NCBI GenBank assembly: GCA_964535715.1 | Contig: CAZHUO010000034.1 | Span: forward strand, 1-12,057 | Reading direction: 5' to 3' | DNA length: 12,057 nt | Origin: CAZCCC01 sp964535715 | GTDB taxonomy: Bacteria > Patescibacteriota > Patescibacteriia > Buchananbacterales > UBA6539 | Part shown: positions 1 to 7,071 of the stretch, piece by piece | Position numbering within the stretch: position 1 is the first letter of the stretch | Layout: each line of letters starts with the position of its first letter | Position numbers and translations under genes: made by a program | Notes under the pieces: generated by a model | What the model saw: only the letters and a program-made list of their open reading frames with translations | The model's database searches: none | What the model was told of the DNA's origin: nothing

Positions 1-1
1 A

Positions 2-97
2 AACGCCCGCCCAAATCTTAACAAAGTGTTGCCAAGGTATTGGATAGAAAACGTAAAAAGTATTATGTATGAACATAAATTATTAAAAAAAAGCTAA
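2..97 (+). CDS. possible 3' end of an unidentified gene entering from the left
   Basis: A plus-strand frame is open from base 2 to a TAA at 95-97, giving about 31 residues that begin NARPNLNKVLPRYW. The stop lies inside a terminator-like hairpin (91-106), as would suit a real gene end, and the same stop/hairpin overlap occurs at 4397. I do not recognise the family. A 31-codon open frame can arise by chance, so this is weak. Confidence 0.25.
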   Translation, partial: NARPNLNKVLPRYWIENVKSIMYEHKLLKKS

Positions 98-107
98 AAT
101 TAGCTTC
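84..107 (-). terminator. intrinsic terminator after the polA/HD unit
   Basis: On the minus strand a 7-bp stem (AAGCTAA/TTAGCTT, + strand 91-97 and 100-106) runs straight into a tract of eight T. It lies about 210 bases beyond the HD gene stop, with only palindromic repeats between. The plus-strand side has just an interrupted T-run, so it would serve a plus-strand gene less well. Confidence 0.6.
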
Positions 108-138
108 TTTATACCCCTCATCCGCAGAGTAGTTCGAA

Positions 139-299
139 GACCCACTCCCTAAAGGGGAGAGGGTGAATAGTACGAAGACCCCCTCTCCTACAAAATGATG
201 CTTTAGTTCCTCTCCCACAAGGGGAGAGGAAAACAAGGAGGAGACCCCCTCACCCACGAAGTTGTGCGAGGGCCCTCTCCCCAAAGGGGAGAGGGTGGA
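139..299. repeat. cluster of GC-rich palindromic repeats (CCCTCTCCCC hairpins)
   Basis: At least three related hairpins follow each other. 273-295 is perfect: CCCTCTCCCC, loop AAA, GGGGAGAGGG. 209-229 has an 8-bp stem (CCTCTCCC/GGGAGAGG). 141-163 is a degenerate copy with two changes in the left arm. A further imperfect palindrome lies at 246-272. A 73-codon minus-strand frame across this block is low-complexity translation of the repeats and is not a gene. The block fills the gap between the HD gene and its terminator. Confidence 0.8.
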
Positions 300-318
300 T
301 TAATAATTGGGAGAATGA

Positions 319-1191
319 CTATCTTATAGCTTGCATTAAATAGGTTTTGGCGGCATTAATATTAACCGGACCTTGACTGACAGCGCCGGCGATATTTGGG
401 TTTAAATTTAGATCATTAATTTCTTGTTTAATTTTGTCTGACTGATTTCTAATATCTTCATCCGAGCCGGCTTTAATTTTAATGTCGGTTTTTGCGAGGC
501 TATCGGCCAAATAATAAATTCCGATTTCGATTTTAAGGTCTGGAAATTTTTCAATGATTTTTTGGCAGGCTTTTTGGCCTTCTTTACTTTCGGTAAATTC
601 TAAACTAAAATCCAAATCTGTTTCTTTCGCCGCATCGCGCATTTTACTGAGTTCGTAATGAGTTTCGGCACATTCGGCAATGTAGCTGATTTGTTTTTCA
701 CTTAAGCCCGAATCGGCAAAAAGTTTTTTTAAAATTAAATTATTTCTGATAATTTCACCCGATCTTTTTTCATGATCAAAATGTTTTCGCATAACGCCAA
801 ATTCATTTTCTTTTTTCAGGCGCGGGCTGCTGAATTTTCCCAAATCATGAAGCGGCATGCTTATTCCCAAAAGTTCTGTCTTTGTCTTGCCGTCAATATC
901 TTGATTTAATGCTTTTGAAACCTCTCCTTCTATTTCCCACTCTTTTAAATATTTTGGCACTGTTTGGTGGTAATGATCAATTGTTTTTTCAGTATGGGTG
1001 ATTATTCCAAACTGATGCCATCTCGGTTCATGTTCTTTTACATCATCCGGGTTATTTCGGAAATTATCATTTTCCGGTGAATCGGGAATTATTGACAAGG
1101 CAATTTCTGGCAATTGATTTAATAATCTTTTTTCAATTTCCAACGATTGCTGCCGTTCGGCGGCATTTGGCTGTATTTCACTTTGTTCCAT
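319..1191 (-). CDS. HD-domain phosphohydrolase, function unassigned
   Basis: A 290-residue soluble protein with no signal peptide or membrane segment. The HD superfamily signature is readable in order: His66 in HQFGIITHTEK, the central His115-Asp116 in PLHDLGKFS, His137/His140 in RKHFDHEK, His178 in ETHYEL, and a late Asp (230 or 236) in LADSLAKTD. HD proteins are metal-dependent hydrolases of phosphoesters such as nucleotides, cyclic nucleotides or RNA ends. The LHDLGK plus downstream HE spacing recalls the HD domain attached to CCA-adding enzymes, but no nucleotidyltransferase domain is present and the substrate cannot be told. The start lies 4 bases after the polA stop with no convincing Shine-Dalgarno, so translation is probably coupled to polA. 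The N-terminal ~50 residues are polar and probably flexible. Confidence 0.8.
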   Translation of the reverse strand: MEQSEIQPNAAERQQSLEIEKRLLNQLPEIALSIIPDSPENDNFRNNPDDVKEHEPRWHQFGIITHTEKTIDHYHQTVPKYLKEWEIEGEVSKALNQDIDGKTKTELLGISMPLHDLGKFSSPRLKKENEFGVMRKHFDHEKRSGEIIRNNLILKKLFADSGLSEKQISYIAECAETHYELSKMRDAAKETDLDFSLEFTESKEGQKACQKIIEKFPDLKIEIGIYYLADSLAKTDIKIKAGSDEDIRNQSDKIKQEINDLNLNPNIAGAVSQGPVNINAAKTYLMQAIR

Positions 1192-1195
1192 AGTA

Positions 1196-3982
1196 CTACT
1201 TTATTATTTTTAAATTGCCCCAGCTATCCCCGCTTTCCACTTCAACAGCAATCGGCGCGCGAAGCTTATAGACTTCTTTCATTTTTTCTTCGACAAATTT
1301 GCCGATGATTTTTTCTTCTCCTTTTGGCACTTCAAAAACCAGCTCATCATGAACCTGTAAAAGCATTTTGGTTTTTGGCGAAATTTTTGGCAAGTCAATA
1401 TATATTTCAATCATTGCCAGTTTCAACAAATCGGCGGCGGTTCCTTGAATCGGATGATTGATTGCCATTCTTTCGGCAGCTGAGCGGACTTGCTGAATCG
1501 AAGAATTGATTTCCGGAATATAGCGGCGGCGGCCAAAGAAAGTTTCCACATATCCTAATTTTTTAGCCAAGTCTTTTGTATTTTCCAGATATTCAAATAT
1601 TTCATTATGGATTTCGAAATATCGGTCGATAAAATCCCTGGCCATGCCATAAGTGATTCCCGTTCCTTGCGCCAGGCCATGCGGGCCTTGGCCGTAAATT
1701 ATTCCGAAGTTGACCGCCTTTGCGGCGTAGCGCATTTGCTTGGTGACTTTATCCAGCGGCACTTGATTGATTTCGGCGGCCGTCCGGGTATGGATATCCT
1801 CGCCTTTTTTGAAAGATTCAATCATTTTTTTGTCATTGGCAAGCGAGGCGATTATTCTTAATTCAATTTGCGAATAGTCAGCCGAAAGGATCTGAAAGCC
1901 TTTTGGCGCAATAAAAGCCTGCCTTATTTTTTGTCCAAGTTCGGTTCGAATCGGAATATTTTGCAAGTTTGGTTCAGATGATGAAAGCCGCCCGGTAGCA
2001 GTTATTGTTTGATTGAAGCTGGTGTGAATCCGGCTTTGTGAGTCCACCAGTTTTGGTAAAGCGTCAAGGTAAGTTGATTTCAGCTTGGCCAGCTCGCGGA
2101 ATTCAATAATATAATCAATGATTTTATGGTGGCCTTTTAGTTTTTCCAGCTCTTCGGCGGCGGTTGATACTCCGGTTTTTGTCCGGCCCAAGCCCTGGGT
2201 TGAAATTTTCAGCTTTTCAAAAAGAATTTCTTTAAGCTGAAGCGGCGAAGCGATATTGAATTTGGCACCGGAAAGTTTATAAATTTTTGTTTCGATTTCT
2301 TTAAGGCGGGCACCGACTTGGCTTCCCATTTTTTTTAAAAATTTCGTATCAACCATTATGCCGTTTTGTTCAATTTCCGCCAAAACCGGAATTAAGGGCA
2401 TTTCGATTTTTTCCAAAAGGCCCAAATTGTTTTTTTCTCCCAATTCTTTGGTTAGCGGTTTATATAGGCGCCAGGTAAAATCGGCATCTTCGGCCGAATA
2501 CCAGGCGACTTTTTCAATCGGCACTTCTTTTAAAGTGATTTGATTTTTGCCTTTGCCGATTAAATCGGTTATCGGCTGCATTTGATAGCCGAATTCGGTA
2601 AAGGCAAGCCCGTCCAAGCTGTGCTGGCGGCTTCCCGGGTTAATCAGGTATGAAGCCACCATGGTATCAAAGACAACTCCTTTTACTTCCAGTCCGGCGG
2701 CATGAAGCGACTGCAAATCAAATTTAATATTATGGCCGATTTTTTTTATTTTAGAATTTTCCAAAATCATTTTGATCTCCCGAAGATGCGATTGGCCAAC
2801 TGCATTTACGGAGATGGGAAGGTAATATGCAATCCCCTTTTCCCAGCAAAAGCTAATGCCCAAAAGTTCATCTTCCAGCGGATTTAGCCCGGCGGTTTCG
2901 GTATCAAGGGCAAAAATTTTCTGTTCTTTCAGCTCGGCAAGAAATTTTTTAAAATCAGCTTCGGTTTTAATTAATTTATAGTCGAAATTGTTTTCTTGTT
3001 TTCTTGCCTGCCCGCCGAAGCCCATATGGCGTAGGTGGGATTTCTTGATTTCTTGACTAAACTCAAAACTGCCCTGGCCTGCCGTGCTGCTAATTTGTGA
3101 TTCTTTCGGCAGTTTATTGATTAGCGATTTGAATTCCAGCTTTTGAAATAGCGGAATAACTTTGGTGGCATCAAAGCCATTGAATTCTGCTTCTTTCAAA
3201 TTGAATTTTATCGGCACATCTTCAACAAGGCGGCAAAGCTTTTGCGACATCAGGGCGTCTTTTTTATGTTCAGCCAAAAGCTTTTGGTAGCGCTCCGCTA
3301 TTTTTTTTGAATTTAAATTTTTGTAGATGTTTTCCAAAGTTTTAAATTCTTTAAGCAGATTTATGGCGCCTTTTTCGCCGATGCCTTTGACTCCCGGGAT
3401 ATTATCAGACGGATCGCCTCGCAAAGCCTTATAGTCAACCATTTGTTTTGGGCTTAAACCGTCAAAACGTTTTTTTACTTCATTAATATCATAAGTAAAA
3501 GTATCGGAAATTCCCTTGTGCATGGTGTATACTTCGGTATTTTCATCAACCAGCTGCAGTGTATCCATATCACCGGTGACAATTATTGATTTTATTTTTT
3601 CAACCTGTTTGTCTTTAACTAAAGTAGCAATAACATCATCAGCTTCAAAACCTTCTATTTCATAAATTGGAATATCAAAAGCTCGCACTATTTCTTTAAT
3701 GCGGGGAAACTGAGCATACAGTTCGTCTGCCTGTTTTACCCTTTGGGCTTTATATTCCTTATATTCTTTATGCCGAAAAGTCGGCGCTTTTAGGTCAAAC
3801 GTAACAGCCAAATAATCCGGCTTTAAGTCTTTTAAAACCCGAAGCAGGATCATGGTAAAGCCATAGACGGCATTGACCAGCTCGCCGGATTTGGTCTGCA
3901 AAGTCGGAGGCAGTGCATGCCAAGCGCGGTGAATCAAAGCATTGCCGTCGATTATGATGAATTTATCTTTTTTTGTGTTCAT
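1196..3982 (-). CDS. polA: DNA polymerase I with 5' nuclease and proofreading domains
   Basis: At 928 residues this is the family's full length. The 5'-3' nuclease (about 1-290) has acidic residues in IIDGNA (D12), FEADDV (D115/D116), VTGDMD (D138/D140) and RGDPSDNIPG (D190/D193), followed by the H3TH loop. The 3'-5' exonuclease (about 335-515) is intact: D360 and E362 in LDTETAG, N418/D422 in HNIKFD, and Y495/D499 in YSAED. The polymerase domain has motif A (D702 in ADYSQIELR), motif B (R751, K755, F759, Y763) and motif C (H878-D879-E880). Phe759 matches E. coli Phe762, the deoxy/dideoxy-discriminating type. It fills gaps and removes RNA primers in replication and repair. Residues about 311-330 are translated from a palindromic repeat (3006-3039). 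The HD gene follows 4 bases downstream. Confidence 0.97.
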   Translation of the reverse strand: MNTKKDKFIIIDGNALIHRAWHALPPTLQTKSGELVNAVYGFTMILLRVLKDLKPDYLAVTFDLKAPTFRHKEYKEYKAQRVKQADELYAQFPRIKEIVRAFDIPIYEIEGFEADDVIATLVKDKQVEKIKSIIVTGDMDTLQLVDENTEVYTMHKGISDTFTYDINEVKKRFDGLSPKQMVDYKALRGDPSDNIPGVKGIGEKGAINLLKEFKTLENIYKNLNSKKIAERYQKLLAEHKKDALMSQKLCRLVEDVPIKFNLKEAEFNGFDATKVIPLFQKLEFKSLINKLPKESQISSTAGQGSFEFSQEIKKSHLRHMGFGGQARKQENNFDYKLIKTEADFKKFLAELKEQKIFALDTETAGLNPLEDELLGISFCWEKGIAYYLPISVNAVGQSHLREIKMILENSKIKKIGHNIKFDLQSLHAAGLEVKGVVFDTMVASYLINPGSRQHSLDGLAFTEFGYQMQPITDLIGKGKNQITLKEVPIEKVAWYSAEDADFTWRLYKPLTKELGEKNNLGLLEKIEMPLIPVLAEIEQNGIMVDTKFLKKMGSQVGARLKEIETKIYKLSGAKFNIASPLQLKEILFEKLKISTQGLGRTKTGVSTAAEELEKLKGHHKIIDYIIEFRELAKLKSTYLDALPKLVDSQSRIHTSFNQTITATGRLSSSEPNLQNIPIRTELGQKIRQAFIAPKGFQILSADYSQIELRIIASLANDKKMIESFKKGEDIHTRTAAEINQVPLDKVTKQMRYAAKAVNFGIIYGQGPHGLAQGTGITYGMARDFIDRYFEIHNEIFEYLENTKDLAKKLGYVETFFGRRRYIPEINSSIQQVRSAAERMAINHPIQGTAADLLKLAMIEIYIDLPKISPKTKMLLQVHDELVFEVPKGEEKIIGKFVEEKMKEVYKLRAPIAVEVESGDSWGNLKIIK
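3006..3039. repeat. in-frame palindromic element inside polA
   Basis: On the plus strand GCCTGCCCGCCGAAGC is followed by the self-complementary CCATATGG and then CGTAGGTGGG. The arms CCCGCCGAAG and CGTAGGTGGG pair apart from a G-T wobble and about two mismatches. It encodes SHLRHMGFGGQAR in the linker between the 5' nuclease and the proofreading domain. The same core (CTTCGGC then AGGCAAG, read on the coding strand) recurs in smc at 9522-9552. Confidence 0.75.
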
Positions 3983-3998
3983 AAGGTATTACCTAGTA

Positions 3999-4007
3999 AT
4001 TATAGCA
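3999..4007 (-). promoter_or_regulatory. extended -10 promoter of polA
   Basis: The minus strand reads TGCTATAAT, a perfect -10 with the upstream TG of an extended -10 promoter. It lies 16 bases before the polA ATG. No clear -35 is present. A start about 7 bases downstream would leave a leader of only about 10 bases, with at best a weak AGG as ribosome site. Confidence 0.6.
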
Positions 4008-4030
4008 TTTTTTACTCGATAAATCCCGAG

Positions 4031-4105
4031 CAGTTATTAGTTGATAGTGGATAGTAGTTAGGTTTTAGGTTATAGGTGCTAGGTTTTAGGCGCTAAGCGT
4101 TAGTT
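4031..4105. repeat. TAGG-type short direct repeats
   Basis: TAGGTTTTAGG occurs at 4059-4069 and again at 4080-4090, surrounded by close variants (TTATAGGTGCTAGG, TAGGCGCTAAGCG). Related TAGGCGCTAGG units occur at 7206-7230 and CTAGG units at 9266-9277. The gap between polA and the next gene is about 400 bases and consists almost wholly of such repeats. Apart from the polA promoter I see no gene in it. Confidence 0.65.
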
Positions 4106-4118
4106 GTTTAAAAGTGTA

Positions 4119-4206
4119 TAAAAGCGAGTAAGAGTAAATTAGAATTAAATTAAGTAAGCTTTAATTTATTTTTTATTTGCTATTAATTTATTTTTATCAG
4201 CTTTTA
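4119..4206. repeat. AT-rich inverted repeat, copy 1
   Basis: A left arm starting TAAAAGCGAGTAAGAGTAAA (4119-4140) faces a right arm ending TTTTTATCAGCTTTTA (4183-4206), an imperfect inverted repeat. The same sequences make up the copy at 5681-5783. Short TTCGTA-type repeats follow (about 4217-4242). Confidence 0.65.
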
Positions 4207-4290
4207 GCTAATCGCATATTCGTACTTATTCGTATTCGTAGGTATGAGCACATTCTTCCGCCTCGCGTCGACGATATTTTGATAAGCCCC

Positions 4291-4346
4291 GCGAGTCGAA
4301 GCGGGCTCGCCTCGCTTCGGAATTATTCTTGGCGAGTCGAAGCGGG
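4291..4346. repeat. GC-rich direct and inverted repeat
   Basis: GCGAGTCGAAGCGGG occurs twice, at 4291-4305 and 4332-4346, exactly 41 bases apart. Between the copies CGAAGCG (4297-4303) can pair with CGCTTCG (4313-4319). The block stands out in otherwise AT-rich intergenic DNA. Confidence 0.7.
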
Positions 4347-4374
4347 TAGTGCGCAATGGTTAGCACCGGAACAT

Positions 4375-4404
4375 AAAAAAAGCCCCCAGCTAAAAGCTAA
4401 GGGG
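4375..4404 (-). terminator. intrinsic terminator of the EGE/EF-hand protein gene
   Basis: On the minus strand CCCC-TT-AGCT and AGCT-GGGG form a GC-rich hairpin followed by GC and seven T. The gene's TAG stop (4397-4399) is part of the left arm, so the gene ends inside its own terminator. Confidence 0.75.
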
Positions 4405-5578
4405 TATTTGGGCAAATATTTAGTTCGCCGTTTGGGTATTTTTGGCGCAAGTCGTCGCGCAAGTCAGAAGTAGTGACATAGCCATCCAAATTGTGGTCAA
4501 CTGCCATGAAGTTTTCAACGGTGATTTTGTCGAGTGATGAAATTGCTTCAACATAGGTAATGGCATTGTCATCATTGCTGTCAAACGGCTTTATAATGTC
4601 CGGTTTTGCGGCTAAAATTATTTCCGCGAAGACTACAAATTCGGCTTGCGAAACTTGCCCGTCATGGTTTGTGTCGGCCCAGTTAAAGTACAAGCTGGTA
4701 ATTTCTGGAACCAGATTTTGGATTTCTGTAAGGTTCAGTTGGCCGCTTGAGTCGGCGTCACAGATAATAGCCAGCATCAAAAAGAAAATTTCTATGCTAT
4801 TTATTTCCGGATCAGGGCAAAATATTGCCGTTAAATCTCGGTTGGCAACAATGACGATAAAGATTTTCTCCAGATATGGATCAATCAAGGCATTTTGCCA
4901 GTAACTAAATAGCCAGCCGGGATTGGCTTGTGCTTCTAGGCCTATAATTTGATATTCTTCATAGCTTCCGCCTGGAGGTGTTAAAATTATTGTGCCGCTT
5001 TCTGGAGGTGAGACTAAAGCTGTGACAGTGAATATTTTAGGCGGCTCAGTTTCGCCTTCTCTTTCGGTAATTTCTCCTTCTCCTTCAATTCCTTCGCCTT
5101 CTTCTTCGCATTCGCCTTCAATATTTTCACCTTCGCCTTCATAAATAGATTCCCCTTCACCTTCAACATCTTCGCCTTCAGCTTCCAAAACAACGATTAC
5201 CGAAAGCTTGATTTCTTGATTGGCAGTTAAGCCGCCGGAATCTGTTACTTTCAGATTCAAAACTGCCGACCCGGTAATTTCAAAGCTTTGGATAATCAGC
5301 TCGTTTTTTTCAGTGACAGTTGCTTCCACTAAATCAGTGTCGTCGATAATTTTACAGTCAAGGCTGCTGGGTGAATCATAGTCATCGCTTAAAAAATCCG
5401 TAAATTCAAATCTGAAAATTTGATTTTGCCCAAGGCAGATTTCCGGCAATGATGAAATAATCGGCGGCTGGTTGTTTTGGTTTTGGCATTGGTCAATTAT
5501 GCTGGTAGATATAACCAAAAAGACATAAAGCAAAAGCCTCAAGAACTCAATTAATTTAAAAAGAGCAGAGGTATCCAT
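4397..5578 (-). CDS. exported EGE-repeat protein with four EF-hand loops
   Basis: I start at the ATG at 5578, giving 393 residues. An AGGAG lies 8 bases before it, and the 48 bases up to the next in-frame ATG hold a TATAAT box and no protein-like sequence. Reading order: a hydrophobic export or anchor segment (about 13-28, LRLLLYVFLVISTSII); a beta-rich Ig/cadherin-like part (about 36-130); an acidic EGE repeat (about 132-178); a beta domain resembling InlB-type repeats (about 180-254, with PPGGSY and NPGW); and four calcium-loop motifs starting DADSSG (274), DTNHDG (302), DSNDDN (333) and DHNLDG (361). The last four resemble dockerin/EF-hand pairs. The likely role is a calcium-bound cell-surface or secreted protein. 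The partner is unknown and no catalytic motif is visible. I know similar EGE-linker architectures from Planctomycetes/Lentisphaerae-type genomes, so transfer is possible. Confidence 0.75.
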   Translation of the reverse strand: MDTSALFKLIEFLRLLLYVFLVISTSIIDQCQNQNNQPPIISSLPEICLGQNQIFRFEFTDFLSDDYDSPSSLDCKIIDDTDLVEATVTEKNELIIQSFEITGSAVLNLKVTDSGGLTANQEIKLSVIVVLEAEGEDVEGEGESIYEGEGENIEGECEEEGEGIEGEGEITEREGETEPPKIFTVTALVSPPESGTIILTPPGGSYEEYQIIGLEAQANPGWLFSYWQNALIDPYLEKIFIVIVANRDLTAIFCPDPEINSIEIFFLMLAIICDADSSGQLNLTEIQNLVPEITSLYFNWADTNHDGQVSQAEFVVFAEIILAAKPDIIKPFDSNDDNAITYVEAISSLDKITVENFMAVDHNLDGYVTTSDLRDDLRQKYPNGELNICPNTP

Positions 5579-5586
5579 TATAAGAT

Positions 5587-5617
5587 CTCCTATTGTTGTA
5601 ATACGCCCAAAATTATA
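5587..5617 (-). promoter_or_regulatory. promoter -10 and Shine-Dalgarno that set the 5578 start
   Basis: On the minus strand TATAAT (5612-5617) is followed about 20 bases later by AGGAG (5587-5591), then 8 bases and ATG at 5578. No good -35 is visible. The -10 lies within the upstream extension of the open frame, which argues that translation does not start at the earlier ATG at 5626. Confidence 0.6.
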
Positions 5618-5680
5618 CCTTTTCAATTTAGAATATTAGCTTATTTTTGGTGAGCTGGCAAGGGAGGTTTTAATAGCCTA

Positions 5681-5783
5681 TAAAAGCGAGTAAAAGTAAA
5701 TTAAAAGCTGACTTATTAACTTTTCTCCTTAATTTACTTTTACTTGCTTTTACCTGATTTTAATTTACTCTTATCAGCTTTTA
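5681..5783. repeat. AT-rich inverted repeat, copy 2 (near-perfect 24-bp arms)
   Basis: The arms 5681-5704 (TAAAAGCGAGTAAAAGTAAA...) and 5729-5752 are inverted copies with a single mismatch in 24 bases. A third, diverged arm follows at 5760-5783, with ATCAGCTTTTA at its end as in copy 1. The element fills most of the 265-base gap between the EGE gene start (5578) and dapA; I see no gene there. Confidence 0.8.
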
Positions 5784-5800
5784 TTAAAATTTGTAGCAAT

Positions 5801-5830
5801 AAAAAAACCGGCGCAAAAATTTGCACCGGC
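5801..5830 (-). terminator. intrinsic terminator of dapA
   Basis: On the minus strand CCGGTGCAAA pairs with TTTGCGCCGG (10 bp, one wobble, very short loop) followed by seven T. It lies 13 bases after the dapA stop. Confidence 0.9.
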
Positions 5831-5843
5831 AAATAAAGATCAA

Positions 5844-6908
5844 TTAAACCAGATGGAGTTCCTTTAAGATGTCTTGCAAGGCTTCGACGTCTTTTGGATT
5901 TTCAATTTCCATTGGCACCAATGGCAGACGGAAGCAGGCTTTTTTGATTATACCCATCAGCTCAAGCGCCGTTTTAACCGGCTGGGGGTTAGTTTGAATG
6001 AAAAGTCCTTCGCTACCGAATAATTTTTTTAGTGAATTGTTAATGGCAAAACCTGTGCTTTTTTCGTCTGAAATTTCTTGCCGCCATTCTTCTTCGGTAA
6101 TGTCATACGAAGCAGGATTTTTTTCCGGACAAAGTTTAGCTATTTCCGGAGTAATCATTGAAGGCTTTTCTTTTTCATTTGCCATATAAAACAGTTCAAC
6201 CATACGAACGACTCTTTGTGGCACAATATTTGCGGCCACCGAAATGACTCCGTCGCAGTAGTTTTTTGCCATTACTTCGGCAGTAATGCCGTCATCTCCC
6301 GACCAAATAACAAAGTCATTAGGGCAGGCAAGGCGTAATTGTTCAAACCGTTCAGGCTTGCCTTCCGCTTCTTTGTGGCCGATATGGTGGGAAAACTCTT
6401 CTGCCAATTTAGCGATTACCTCAATCGGAATCGGTCCGCCGCCGTGTCGGCTGGAAACCGAATAAGTAATAAACGGAAAATTCAGCTCGGCAATTTTTCG
6501 GAAGTGGGCCAAAAGTCCCTGAGAAGTCGGTTTGTTATAATACGGCTTTACATACAGCCCAGCGCTTGCACCGGCATCTATTGCTCCGCGAGTAAGGCGC
6601 AAGGCTTCGTAAGTGCAGTTGCTGCTGCAGCCGGCAATTACCGGAATTCTGCCATCTACTATTTTGACCACAGAGGCAATAAAACTTATTTGTTCATCGT
6701 GATCCTGGGTGGCAGCTTCACCAGTTGTGCCATCGACGACAATAGCCGAAACGCCACCGGCAATTAGAAACTCAATAAGTTTTTTTTGCTCCTCAAAATA
6801 TATTGGAGCATCAATTTGAGATATTCCATTGTTGGCATAAATTGTTGGCATTGCCGGGATGCAAAGTAGATTTTTTGCCCTGCCTCTCTTTAGAAATTGA
6901 GTATTCAT
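5844..6908 (-). CDS. dapA: 4-hydroxy-tetrahydrodipicolinate synthase (DapA family)
   Basis: Condenses pyruvate with aspartate semialdehyde, the first committed step to diaminopimelate and lysine. I start at the ATG at 6908 (354 residues), 11 bases after an AAAGGAG; the open frame reaches 6977 but the extra 23 residues are charged and unlike the family. Catalytic residues are present: G60-TTGE-64, Tyr124 in PYYNKP, Tyr149 and Arg154 in TYSVSSRHG, and the Schiff-base Lys179 in GHKEAEG. Threonines 61-62, Tyr124, Tyr149, Arg154 and Lys179 match T44/T45, Y107, Y133, R138 and K161 of E. coli DapA. The sequence GDGVISVAAN-like (CDGVISVAANIVPQ) is typical. About 40 extra residues (roughly 241-287) enlarge it over the usual ~295. 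The related N-acetylneuraminate lyases share the fold, but the Arg and the SGDDG stretch favour DapA. It is preceded by a candidate lysine attenuator. Confidence 0.9.
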   Translation of the reverse strand: MNTQFLKRGRAKNLLCIPAMPTIYANNGISQIDAPIYFEEQKKLIEFLIAGGVSAIVVDGTTGEAATQDHDEQISFIASVVKIVDGRIPVIAGCSSNCTYEALRLTRGAIDAGASAGLYVKPYYNKPTSQGLLAHFRKIAELNFPFITYSVSSRHGGGPIPIEVIAKLAEEFSHHIGHKEAEGKPERFEQLRLACPNDFVIWSGDDGITAEVMAKNYCDGVISVAANIVPQRVVRMVELFYMANEKEKPSMITPEIAKLCPEKNPASYDITEEEWRQEISDEKSTGFAINNSLKKLFGSEGLFIQTNPQPVKTALELMGIIKKACFRLPLVPMEIENPKDVEALQDILKELHLV

Positions 6909-7044
6909 CTTAATCTTATCTCCTTTTTTAGGGTTTTCCCTTTGTTTTGTTTTCAAAAAGCATCTTTTATTCAGCATTTAAACTTAATACTTTTTTATCT
7001 TTTTTACAAGTCCTCCTGTTTTTTAAAGATCATTTCTCATCTAT

Positions 7045-7071
7045 AAAAAAACCTGCCGTCCGGGCAGATTT
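7045..7071 (-). terminator. attenuator terminator in the dapA leader
   Basis: On the minus strand AAATCTGCC and GGCAGGTTT form a stem of up to 9 bp (core CTGCC/GGCAG, 7063-7067 with 7053-7057) around a 5-base loop, ending in seven T. It lies after the leader frame and about 137 bases before the dapA start, so it can decide whether dapA is transcribed. It would also stop read-through from the S74 gene. Confidence 0.75.

Noticed and set aside
63..284. 73-codon minus-strand open frame
   Set aside because: It is translation of the GC-rich palindrome cluster and overlaps the terminator; residues are low-complexity and no start signal is present.
139..299. CRISPR array
   Set aside because: Units are hairpins with unequal, repeat-like spacing and degenerate copies; no constant direct repeat with unique spacers and no cas gene.
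4332..4375. tRNA-like stretch (CAATGGTTAGCACC)
   Set aside because: It resembles a D-arm, but no cloverleaf, anticodon stem or T-arm follows and it overlaps the repeated GC-rich unit.
4177..4473. 98-codon plus-strand open frame
   Set aside because: It spans intergenic repeats and runs into the antisense of the EGE/EF-hand gene; no family features.
5480..5578. Lipoprotein signal (Cys31) in the EGE/EF-hand protein
   Set aside because: The residues before the Cys (IIDQ) do not form a lipobox; an ordinary signal or anchor is more likely.
6339..6767. 142-codon plus-strand open frame inside dapA
   Set aside because: Antisense shadow of a well-supported catalytic gene.
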